Assembly: GCA_016744725.1 (NCBI GenBank)
Contig: JADGDW010000074.1
Span: 1-20,942 of the forward strand
DNA length: 20,942 nt
Reading direction: 5' to 3'
Source: Candidatus Albibeggiatoa sp. nov. BB20
Lineage (GTDB): Bacteria > Pseudomonadota > Gammaproteobacteria > Beggiatoales > Beggiatoaceae
Shown here one piece after another: positions 1 to 6,967 of this stretch. The notes under the pieces are model-generated. The model saw only the letters and a program-made list of their open reading frames with translations, was not told the DNA's origin and did no database searches. Within the stretch, counting starts at the first letter, position 1. The number at the start of each line of letters is the position of its first letter. The position numbers and the translations under genes are program-made.

Positions 1-20
1 CTAATTCTTTAATGACAACA

Positions 21-88
21 GGGCTTGGTCGCCCTGTATCCCGGCTTTCAGCCGCCAAGCCTCTAACCCACCCGTCTTTAGCGGGTGG
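21..88 (+). other. Compact structured RNA-like sequence, possible IS200/IS605-type right end
   Basis: Three nested or adjacent stems are visible. GGCTTGG (22-28) pairs with CCAAGCC (55-61). CGGC (42-45) pairs with GCCG (51-54) inside it. CCACCCG (68-74) pairs with CGGGTGG (82-88) around the loop TCTTTAG. GGGC (21-24) can also pair with GCCC (31-34), competing with the first stem or forming a pseudoknot. A short T-rich stretch follows at 89-94. The last hairpin resembles the ends of IS200/IS605-family elements, where the 3' end of tnpB also encodes the guide (omega) RNA. No tnpB is visible because the window starts here, so this is inference. A terminator of an upstream plus-strand gene is the main alternative. 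Confidence 0.35.
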
Positions 89-118
89 TTGTTTAGTTCG
101 CAAACATTCAAGCTGATT

Positions 119-147
119 ATAATTCCCCAGATTGACTGAGGAATTAT
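119..147 (-). terminator. Hairpin 3' of the thiolase gene
   Basis: On the minus strand a 12-base arm pairs with a 12-base arm across a 5-base loop (TCAAT). The only imperfection is a U-G pair, which on the plus strand would be a C-A mismatch, so the hairpin is better formed in minus-strand RNA. It starts 8 bases past the thiolase stop. No proper U-tract follows, so it may be a weak terminator or a 3'-end stabiliser. Confidence 0.5.
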
Positions 148-155
148 TGGATTAA

Positions 156-1340
156 TTAGATGCGTTCAAAAATAGCAGCAATACCTTGACCGCCACCAAT
201 ACACATTGAAATTAAGCCATAACGGCCGCCTGTACGTTCTAATTCATACAATGCTTTAACCGTAATCACCGCACCTGTCGCGCCAATAGGATGACCTAAA
301 GAAATGCCACTACCATTAGGGTTTACTTTGTCCATAGGCAAACCTAAATCACGAACCACGGCAAGTGCTTGCGCTGCAAATGCTTCATTTAATTCGATAA
401 CGTCCATATCTGCAATGGTTAAATTCGCTTTCGCTAAGGCATTACGAATCGCAGGAACAGGGCCAATACCCATATATTTAGGATCAACACCCGCATGGCC
501 ATAAGACACTAAACGTGCCATAGGTTTCAAACCTTTTGCTTTTGCAACACCTGCTTCCATCAATACAACAGCCGCCGCCGCATCATTAATACCTGAAGCA
601 TTACCCGCAGTTACGCTGCCATCTTTCTTAAACACAGTGCGTAATTTGCCCATACCAGCAACATCAACATCACCGCGAACATGTTCATCAGTATCAAATA
701 ATTTTACGCCTTTACGGCTTTTTAATTCAATGGGGATAATTTGCTCTTTAAAATAGCCTTTTTCTATAGCCGCCGCTGCACGTTGATGACTTTCAACCGC
801 TAAGGCATCTTGATCGTCACGTGAAATGCCCCATTTTTCAGCGACATTTTCAGCCGTAACACCCATGTGGCAACCGTCAAATGGATCAGTTAATGCACCA
901 ACCATCATATCGACTAATTGACCGTCACCCATACGCTGACCCCAACGAGCACCCGGTAGTGCGTATAACGCACGACTCATATTTTCAGCACCGCCAGCAA
1001 CTGCCGCGTCAGTATCACCTAGATAAATACATTGCGCCGCAGAAACAATCGCTTGCAAACCACTACCACATAAACGATTTAAGGTATAAGCAGGCGTTTC
1101 AATCGGGATACCGCCGTCAACTGCTGCAAACCGTGACAAATACATGTCTTTTGGTTCAGTATGTGCTACGTTACCGAAAACCACTTGACCAATGTCTTTG
1201 GCTTCAACTTGAGAACGTTGTAAAGATTCTTTAATGACTAATGAGGCTAATTGTGTTGGTGGGATGTCTTTCAATGAAGCACCATAATCACCGATAGCAG
1301 TACGTACACCACTGACTACAACTACGTCACGTTCACTCAT
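156..1340 (-). CDS. bktB: Acetyl-CoA acetyltransferase / beta-ketothiolase, BktB type
   Basis: A thiolase that condenses two acyl-CoA units (or cleaves 3-ketoacyl-CoA), in short-chain acyl-CoA or polyhydroxyalkanoate precursor metabolism; cytoplasmic. At 394 residues it has the usual length. The active-site residues are all present: acylated Cys91 in NRLCGSGLQA, His350 in GHPIGATGA, Cys380 in SMCIGGGQG, and the NEAF motif near 318-321. From memory, the sequence is very close to Cupriavidus BktB through most of its length, including the C-terminal motif GGGQGIAAIFERI, which favours BktB over PhaA. The ATG is preceded by a strong AAAGGAG ribosome site. It stands alone: the upstream kinase gene is 173 bases away, and no phaB or phaC is visible. 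Exact chain-length preference cannot be read from sequence. Confidence 0.92.
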   Translation of the reverse strand: MSERDVVVVSGVRTAIGDYGASLKDIPPTQLASLVIKESLQRSQVEAKDIGQVVFGNVAHTEPKDMYLSRFAAVDGGIPIETPAYTLNRLCGSGLQAIVSAAQCIYLGDTDAAVAGGAENMSRALYALPGARWGQRMGDGQLVDMMVGALTDPFDGCHMGVTAENVAEKWGISRDDQDALAVESHQRAAAAIEKGYFKEQIIPIELKSRKGVKLFDTDEHVRGDVDVAGMGKLRTVFKKDGSVTAGNASGINDAAAAVVLMEAGVAKAKGLKPMARLVSYGHAGVDPKYMGIGPVPAIRNALAKANLTIADMDVIELNEAFAAQALAVVRDLGLPMDKVNPNGSGISLGHPIGATGAVITVKALYELERTGGRYGLISMCIGGGQGIAAIFERI

Positions 1341-1513
1341 AGTATTCTCCTTTGGTTATTTGGGGTTATATCTATACTCTGAGTCAATCAAGCTATGTCA
1401 CTATGATTAACCCAATAGCATAATATCCATTCATTTTAGTTTATGGTTACTATAAATTAAACTAATCTATTTGCCAAGTTTAATGTGAGCATAAGCTCTT
1501 TAGCAATTCTGCT

Positions 1514-3847
1514 TTATAAGTTTGCTTGCGCTGTCACCATCGGTATCTCATCCATCCAACATTTAATAAGATTTTGTAAAGCTTCCAATTTATATGGCTT
1601 ACACAAATAATCATCCATACCCATTTCTAAACATTCTTCTCTTGAGCCTTCCATAGCATGAGCAGTCATTGCAATAATAATTTGGCGCGACAATAAGCCC
1701 TGTTTTTCACGTTGACGAATCGCGGCTGTTGCTTGATACCCATCTAATATTGGCATTTGACAATCCATTAAAATCAGTGAATAAGCATCATTCTTCAATT
1801 TATCTAAGGCTTCCTGTCCATTGTTAGCTATCTCGGCTTGTAAACCTAGACGTTTTAGCATGTTGATAGCCACTTTTTGGTTAAACAGATTGTCTTCAAC
1901 CAATAAAATAGGCTTTATAGGATGTTGCCCTATTTTTGGTGGCGCATTACAATCAGATAAATAGCGTTGCTGATTCATGGTGTGATGCGTAATCAATTGG
2001 CTCGGTGGTGCTTTTTGTAATCCCATCACCAAACTAATCGCCTCATACAAATGGGATTGGCGTACAGGTTTGAGCAAATAAGCAGAAAATCCGACTTTTT
2101 GTGCAGTCTCAACATCCCCAGCTTCAGAACGAGAACTCAACATAATCAATCGAGTGCCATCCAGTGAAGGATCATTTTTAATCTTTTGGCTGAGTGTAAA
2201 GCCATTAATATGGTCCATTTTCATGTCAATCACAGCAAAATCAAACGCCTGTTTGTGCTCTTTGGCTTGGCTCAGTTCAATTAAGGCTTGGTAGCCATTG
2301 CTACAACTGTAGGTATCAATATTCCAATTATGACAATTTTCCTCTAAAACCAAACGATTAATCGAATTATCATCGACAATCAAGCCTCGTAGACCTTTTA
2401 GACTATCTCGTTGGGCTAAATTTTGTATTGCTTGCTCCTGCGGATTCTGTAGCTGAATCGTAAACCAAAATACACTCCCTTTATTCAGTTCTGAGCGAAC
2501 CCCTATTTCACCGCCCATTAGTTCACTCAACTGTTTGCATAATGAAAGCCCTAAACCTGTGCCACCATATTGACGGGTTGTAGAGCTATCTGCCTGAGCA
2601 AACGAATTGAAAATATTGATTTGTGCTTCAGGCGCAATCCCAATCCCCATATCTGATACTTCGCAATACAACAACGCGGTATTTGAATTAACAAAACGTT
2701 GCTCCATTTTAATTTTGATTTCACCGTGAGCCGTAAATTTAATCGCATTACTCACCAGATTAGTGATAATTTGTTTAAATCGGGTTGGGTCGCCATTCAT
2801 GAGCCAATCAAGTTGTGTATCACATAACAGGCCTAATTCCAAACCTTTACTATTGGCTTGCTCTGAAAATAAATCCAGCACATCTTCGGCAATTTGACGT
2901 GGAATAAAATCAATAGATTCCAAATCCATTTGGCCTGCTTCGATTTTAGAATAATCCAAAATATCGTTAATCAAGGTCAACAAAATATCACTTGATTGGT
3001 TAGCAACCTCCAAATATTCATGTTGCTGTGTGGTTAATTTGGTATTCAATGCCAGTGATAACATGCCTAAAACACCATTGAGCGGTGTACGAATTTCATG
3101 ACTCATATTTGCTAGAAATTCACTTTTTGCCCGATTCGCCTGATTGGCTTGTTCCATTGCTTTAGTAAGCTTTTGATCCTGCTTTTGCAAACGAGAATAA
3201 ACATGAATAATCAGCACCAGAAAATTGATCGCAACCAGTATGATACCAATGATTTGAATCAGTTGAATCAAAGGGGCTTTAAGACTGGTTTGCTGTTCTA
3301 ACCTTAATGTCAGCGCATTCATTAAACCAAGTAGTTTGAGATGGTTGGTTTGGACTTGTTTCAGTTGCGGCCATATCTCTGAATTCTCTGAATTAAAAGT
3401 GATTTCTGAGATTAAGAACGGTTGTAGCAATTGCGTGTTTGTGATCCATAAACTATTAGCTTGTTGAACCAGTTCTTGAAGTTGCGCTGTCTTCACAGGA
3501 TATAAGAGAAAATCTTGTCCTGAGGTATCCTTGGTTGTGCCGCCATCTTTAAAGCCTTTGATGGTATTGTTAAATAGGTTAAATGTTTGTTTAAACTCCA
3601 ATTGAGCGTGCTGGAATGTTGCTTCGTCTTTCTTTTGATAAGCAAGATAAATCAGTGCAACGGCTTTGACCATGCGTTGCGATAACATTCTTTGTCGTCC
3701 AGCAATATTAACTGTAATCGTATCATATTGAATATACTGAGATAAAACCCAGCTTGGAATAAGAACGCCAATATCAATACAAACAAATAGCAAGATGGTA
3801 ATTAATAAAAACCGGTATTTTTTATCAAATAATGTTTTGTAATACAT
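1514..3847 (-). CDS. Hybrid sensor histidine kinase with PilJ-like sensor and two receiver domains
   Basis: A membrane two-component hybrid kinase of 777 residues. TM1 lies at about 13-36. A periplasmic region opens with NIAGRQRMLSQRM (47-59), the signature of the PilJ/NarX-type N-terminal four-helix domain. TM2 is at about 192-216. The HisKA domain has phospho-acceptor His250 in SHEIRTPLNG. The HATPase domain has an N-box (Asn367), DMGIG (399-403) and GGTGLGL (428-434). Receiver 1 has Asp492/493, phospho-Asp541 and Lys593; receiver 2 has Glu651/Asp652, Asp695 in LMDCQMP and Lys750. No Hpt domain is present, so phosphotransfer needs a partner elsewhere. Start is ATG at 3847 without a good ribosome site. 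No response regulator lies next to it. The ligand is unknown; the PilJ-like fold suggests a small anion or surface/pilus-linked signal, which is inference. Confidence 0.9.
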   Translation of the reverse strand: MYYKTLFDKKYRFLLITILLFVCIDIGVLIPSWVLSQYIQYDTITVNIAGRQRMLSQRMVKAVALIYLAYQKKDEATFQHAQLEFKQTFNLFNNTIKGFKDGGTTKDTSGQDFLLYPVKTAQLQELVQQANSLWITNTQLLQPFLISEITFNSENSEIWPQLKQVQTNHLKLLGLMNALTLRLEQQTSLKAPLIQLIQIIGIILVAINFLVLIIHVYSRLQKQDQKLTKAMEQANQANRAKSEFLANMSHEIRTPLNGVLGMLSLALNTKLTTQQHEYLEVANQSSDILLTLINDILDYSKIEAGQMDLESIDFIPRQIAEDVLDLFSEQANSKGLELGLLCDTQLDWLMNGDPTRFKQIITNLVSNAIKFTAHGEIKIKMEQRFVNSNTALLYCEVSDMGIGIAPEAQINIFNSFAQADSSTTRQYGGTGLGLSLCKQLSELMGGEIGVRSELNKGSVFWFTIQLQNPQEQAIQNLAQRDSLKGLRGLIVDDNSINRLVLEENCHNWNIDTYSCSNGYQALIELSQAKEHKQAFDFAVIDMKMDHINGFTLSQKIKNDPSLDGTRLIMLSSRSEAGDVETAQKVGFSAYLLKPVRQSHLYEAISLVMGLQKAPPSQLITHHTMNQQRYLSDCNAPPKIGQHPIKPILLVEDNLFNQKVAINMLKRLGLQAEIANNGQEALDKLKNDAYSLILMDCQMPILDGYQATAAIRQREKQGLLSRQIIIAMTAHAMEGSREECLEMGMDDYLCKPYKLEALQNLIKCWMDEIPMVTAQANL

Positions 3848-4324
3848 AAATTTTTATGAAGCAAGTTTGGTAAGACTTTACTTCAAAACCTCGCACAAAA
3901 ATTGGATCGAGAATATTCCTACTTTCTTTGCTCTTAAATAACGAATAATCAATTAAAACAACGCCTCAGACCAGTTTTAGAAAACGCCGCTATTTTAATA
4001 AACTGCACATTAAACTTTTTAAAATATTGATTTTATTGTATTTTTAAAAAGATATAAGTTATTGTTAAAAGCCAGTAAGAATATCGTTATTTACTATCCA
4101 GGTTGTTTTGATTGCATACTCTTTTCTAAATGAAGGGTTATTATAAATAAAGCTAAGCTGTTATTTTTATATATAATTGAACTTATTTTTAGTTTTTTTA
4201 GTTCAGGCTTTTACCTTCAATTCATATTGTTGTAGATAATGCTAATAAATAAGGATTATAGGGATAAATTAAAAAATAGGTAAGGCAATCTGAATATTAG
4301 CTGCAAGACTACCTTATGAATTGT
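3848..4324. other. AT-rich spacer, no gene seen
   Basis: This 477-base gap between gspG and the first hybrid kinase has no convincing reading frame. Its right end (4271-4317) carries the probable gspG terminator. The rest is very AT-rich with many possible -10 hexamers but no pair I would call a promoter; it should contain the promoter of the kinase gene read leftward. No tRNA-like or repeat structure was noticed. Confidence 0.6.
4271..4317 (-). terminator. Probable gspG terminator
   Basis: On the minus strand, ATAAGGTAG pairs with TTACCTAT across a loop of about 25 bases, with one bulged A and a terminal G-U pair. The 3' arm runs directly into six T residues (AAAAAA at 4271-4276 on the plus strand). 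The hairpin is GC-poor with a long loop. Its place just past the gspG stop supports the call. Confidence 0.45.
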
Positions 4325-4747
4325 CTACTGTAAATTCCAATTACCCCAGTCCTTATTAACCCCATCACCTTCAGGTTGACCATCCGCACCATACGACCAA
4401 ATATCCATCTCACTATGTAAACCAGGGCTTAAATAATTATAGGTAAATCCCCATGGGTCTTTGGGTGAGCGGTATAAATAGCCACCTTGTTTCCAGTTAG
4501 GTGCATCGGGGCTACCTTGTGGTTTTGTGATTAAAGCGTCTAAACCTTGGTCGGTACTTGGATAAATATAATTATCAAGTTTATAAAGATTTAAAGCAGC
4601 TTCAATCGCACGAATATCCTGACGTACTTTGGCTTCTCGTGCTATATCTGGATTATTCATGATTTTCGGCACAACTAATGCGGCCAATACCCCTAAAATC
4701 ACTACAACGACCATGACTTCAATTAATGTAAAACCTTGTTGTTTCAT
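4325..4747 (-). CDS. gspG: Type II secretion system major pseudopilin GspG
   Basis: The main subunit of the inner-membrane pseudopilus that pushes folded proteins through the T2SS secretin. It has 140 residues from the chosen ATG, normal for GspG. The prepilin peptidase site is MKQQG|FTLIEVMVVV with Glu5 of the mature protein, followed by the hydrophobic helix to about residue 29. The C-terminal half has GspG-type motifs (LDNYIYPSTDQGLDAL, PKDPWG, SYGADGQPEGDG) including acidic residues of the usual calcium site. The ATG at 4747 was preferred over the longer GTG frame (4792) because it has an AAAGGA ribosome site and places the leader correctly. That site overlaps the stop of the preceding gene, suggesting coupling. 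It is separated from gspF and gspD by two non-T2SS genes. Confidence 0.95.
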   Translation of the reverse strand: MKQQGFTLIEVMVVVVILGVLAALVVPKIMNNPDIAREAKVRQDIRAIEAALNLYKLDNYIYPSTDQGLDALITKPQGSPDAPNWKQGGYLYRSPKDPWGFTYNYLSPGLHSEMDIWSYGADGQPEGDGVNKDWGNWNLQ

Positions 4748-4757
4748 AAACAGTCCT

Positions 4758-5261
4758 TTAAACCAAAGCAAAAATATACAGCAAAACAACACTGAGCAAT
4801 GCTAACAATAATGTTGCACCATAGAATAACAACAACGTAAATGAAAACATCACATTCCAATGAGAACCCACCTCAGATTGAAAGCGACTAGCATTTAAAC
4901 TAAATAAATATTCAGTCGTGTGCATTCGATTGCTAATGACCCAGTCATATAAGTGGCGATATAAGCGGCCTTGGTGCAAGAAATACGCATCGAGTATCCA
5001 AAATAAAATCACGGGAATAATCACCAATGGTAACGCATCCACTTGAGTTCGAGCACTAAAAATAATGGCAACTAGCGTGATTGTCCAACCTTTAATTAAA
5101 AATGAAGTGCCCGACATGCGCTGCATCACACTTTGAATCAAATCAATTTCTTTGTATAAATCTTTTTTACGATCGGTGTAAACGGCTGACTCAATATCCA
5201 TTAAATTTACTCTTGGCTCATCACTGTTGGTTTCTGGTTGATCGCTATAATCTTCAATCAT
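4758..5261 (-). CDS. Small multi-pass membrane protein of unknown function
   Basis: A 167-residue protein starting at ATG 5261, which has a GAGA-type ribosome site; a longer reading would need TTG and would overlap corC. The soluble N-terminus (about 1-45) is charged. Hydrophobic segments lie at about 48-66 (in FLIKGWTITLVAIIFSA), 72-92 (in PLVIIPVILFWILDAYFL) and 138-167. The blocks FLIKGW and FWILDAYFLHQGRLYRHLYD recall small membrane proteins annotated as RipA-like or two-TM (SLATT-like) proteins, but I recognise this only loosely. It lies 55 bases downstream of corC, and its stop overlaps the gspG ribosome site, so the three are probably co-transcribed. Function unknown; a T2SS role is only suggested by position. 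Confidence 0.75.
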   Translation of the reverse strand: MIEDYSDQPETNSDEPRVNLMDIESAVYTDRKKDLYKEIDLIQSVMQRMSGTSFLIKGWTITLVAIIFSARTQVDALPLVIIPVILFWILDAYFLHQGRLYRHLYDWVISNRMHTTEYLFSLNASRFQSEVGSHWNVMFSFTLLLFYGATLLLALLSVVLLYIFALV

Positions 5262-5316
5262 ATTGTTATCTCTATTTCTACATCTGAAAATCAGGGGTAA
5301 TGATGTTGGATTAGTG

Positions 5317-6831
5317 TTATTCGCCTGTTTTATGCTCTTCAATAGTATCAGGAATATCTTCTATAATTGAGCTGTTCTCAACTTCTTGCTCATGATTTGC
5401 ATCAGTCAATTGTTCAATGTTTTGAGCTTGTTCAATACGCTCTGGCTCTGCTGATGTCGATATGATTTCCAATTCTTCAGGCTCTTGATACAAACCTTTT
5501 TTGGCTGCATGAACTCGCGCAATCCGATGTCCATCCATTTTTAACACGGTAAATACCAAATCTTCAATCACCACTTTATCATTTTGTTTAGGCAAGCGGT
5601 CTAAATGCCGAAAAATCACACCGCCAACCGTTGTCATACGTGGGTCTTCAATCCCAAATCGAGTTAAATTGTTAAAATCATTTAATTTCATTTCTCCCGG
5701 GACTTCATACACATTGTTATCTTCTTCTTGATAATATTCTTGCCCTTTGGCCTCACCCGTAATAGGGCCAAAAATAAAGGTCAGCACATCAGTCAAGGTG
5801 ACAAAACCTTCAACACCACCAAATTCATTAAGCACAACTGCAGCTCGTACATTGTGTTCTTTGAAAAAATCAAACATTTCATCAACACGCTTGGTTAATG
5901 GCACAACCACAGGTGGACGAATAATTTGTTCTAAATTGATTTGAGTTAAATCAGCATTATCTAATACTAAACGCAAAATATCCTCTGCATGGACAAAACC
6001 AACCACATTATCACGCTGATTTTTAAACACAGGTACACGTGCATGACGATATTCTTTGAATTTTTTAACCACTTCATCCATTGACATATCAGAGCTAAAA
6101 AAGCGGGTTTGAGTCCGTGGGGTCATGATTTCAACCACTTCCACGTCACCTGCTTCCAGTAAATTATAAATCAAGGCTCGTTCTGTTGCATCTAATACAC
6201 CTTCTTCAGAAACATCTTCAACCAGTGAGCGGAACTCATCTACTTGTAAAATATTTTCACGATCTTTGGCTTCACCCACAATATAGGTTGTGACTCGATC
6301 AGCAACAGCCCGAATCGCAGCCCGCAAAGGACTAATCAAACGTATCCACAAATTAAGCGGTTTATAAATCGCAGAACTAAATGCAACAGGCTGGGAAACA
6401 GCAACAGTTTTCGGGGTGATTTCACCAAATAATAAAAGTAAGGGCACCATCACAAAAATGTTAATCCAGAAGGCTTCGTCTCCATCACCATATAAAATCA
6501 CCAAAATACCCGCCATATTGGCAGAAGCCGCAATATTGACTAATTCATTGCCACATAAAATGGAAATAATCAGGCGACGGGGTTGGTCAAGTAAAGCATG
6601 AATGGTTTCAGAACTGGAGTGTTGTTTTTTACGTAAATGTTGTAAATCTAAACGGGAGAGGGAAAATAAAGCACTTTCTGAACCTGCAAAAAAACTTGAA
6701 CTCAGTAATAAAAATACTTGTAATCCTAGGCGAAAAATAACTTCAGATTCAAATAACAGTGCAGTATCGAATGCTAAAATTTGATACGTCTGCAACCAGA
6801 AAGCTTGAAGATAATTAGAGATTGCATCCAT
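5317..6831 (-). CDS. HlyC/CorC (CNNM) family transporter-associated membrane protein
   Basis: A 504-residue inner-membrane protein of the CNNM/CorC family, linked to Mg2+ (and Co2+) homeostasis or efflux. The CNNM transmembrane domain spans about 30-195 and contains FFAGSESALFSL (47-58), GNELVNI (94-100) and GEITPKT (136-142). Two CBS domains at about 235-290 and 302-355 would bind adenine nucleotide. A CorC/HlyC C-terminal domain (about 370-445) follows, then an acidic, probably disordered tail (450-504). The start is ATG at 6831 with no strong ribosome site; a possible promoter lies just upstream. It interrupts the T2SS genes between gspD and gspG. The exact ion cannot be assigned. Confidence 0.9.
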   Translation of the reverse strand: MDAISNYLQAFWLQTYQILAFDTALLFESEVIFRLGLQVFLLLSSSFFAGSESALFSLSRLDLQHLRKKQHSSSETIHALLDQPRRLIISILCGNELVNIAASANMAGILVILYGDGDEAFWINIFVMVPLLLLFGEITPKTVAVSQPVAFSSAIYKPLNLWIRLISPLRAAIRAVADRVTTYIVGEAKDRENILQVDEFRSLVEDVSEEGVLDATERALIYNLLEAGDVEVVEIMTPRTQTRFFSSDMSMDEVVKKFKEYRHARVPVFKNQRDNVVGFVHAEDILRLVLDNADLTQINLEQIIRPPVVVPLTKRVDEMFDFFKEHNVRAAVVLNEFGGVEGFVTLTDVLTFIFGPITGEAKGQEYYQEEDNNVYEVPGEMKLNDFNNLTRFGIEDPRMTTVGGVIFRHLDRLPKQNDKVVIEDLVFTVLKMDGHRIARVHAAKKGLYQEPEELEIISTSAEPERIEQAQNIEQLTDANHEQEVENSSIIEDIPDTIEEHKTGE

Positions 6832-6862
6832 AGTTTTTTTTGTTCTAAGGCGAGAGGCACTA

Positions 6863-6891
6863 TTTATAACAAGTCATTATGACATGGCAGT
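6863..6891 (-). promoter_or_regulatory. Possible corC promoter with palindrome in the spacer
   Basis: On the minus strand, CTGCCA (6886-6891) and TATAAA (6863-6868) are separated by 17 bases. The spacer holds the perfect palindrome GTCATAATGAC (6873-6883), a plausible operator. The -35 match is 4 of 6. If real, corC, the small membrane gene and gspG can be transcribed separately from gspF-gspD. Confidence 0.35.
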
Positions 6892-6967
6892 GAAGTGCTG
6901 ACCGAATGCGGCTGATTCAAATAGCAGTCTGACTGGCAATCTATTAAATTACCAGCCTTAAGACTAT

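Noticed and set aside
881..1234. Plus-strand reading frame of 117 codons
   Set aside because: It lies wholly antisense to the intact thiolase gene, with no domain features and no convincing ribosome site.
1487..1498. GAGC-ATAA-GCTC hairpin past the first kinase gene as a terminator
   Set aside because: Only four pairs and no U-tract on the minus strand; too weak to call.
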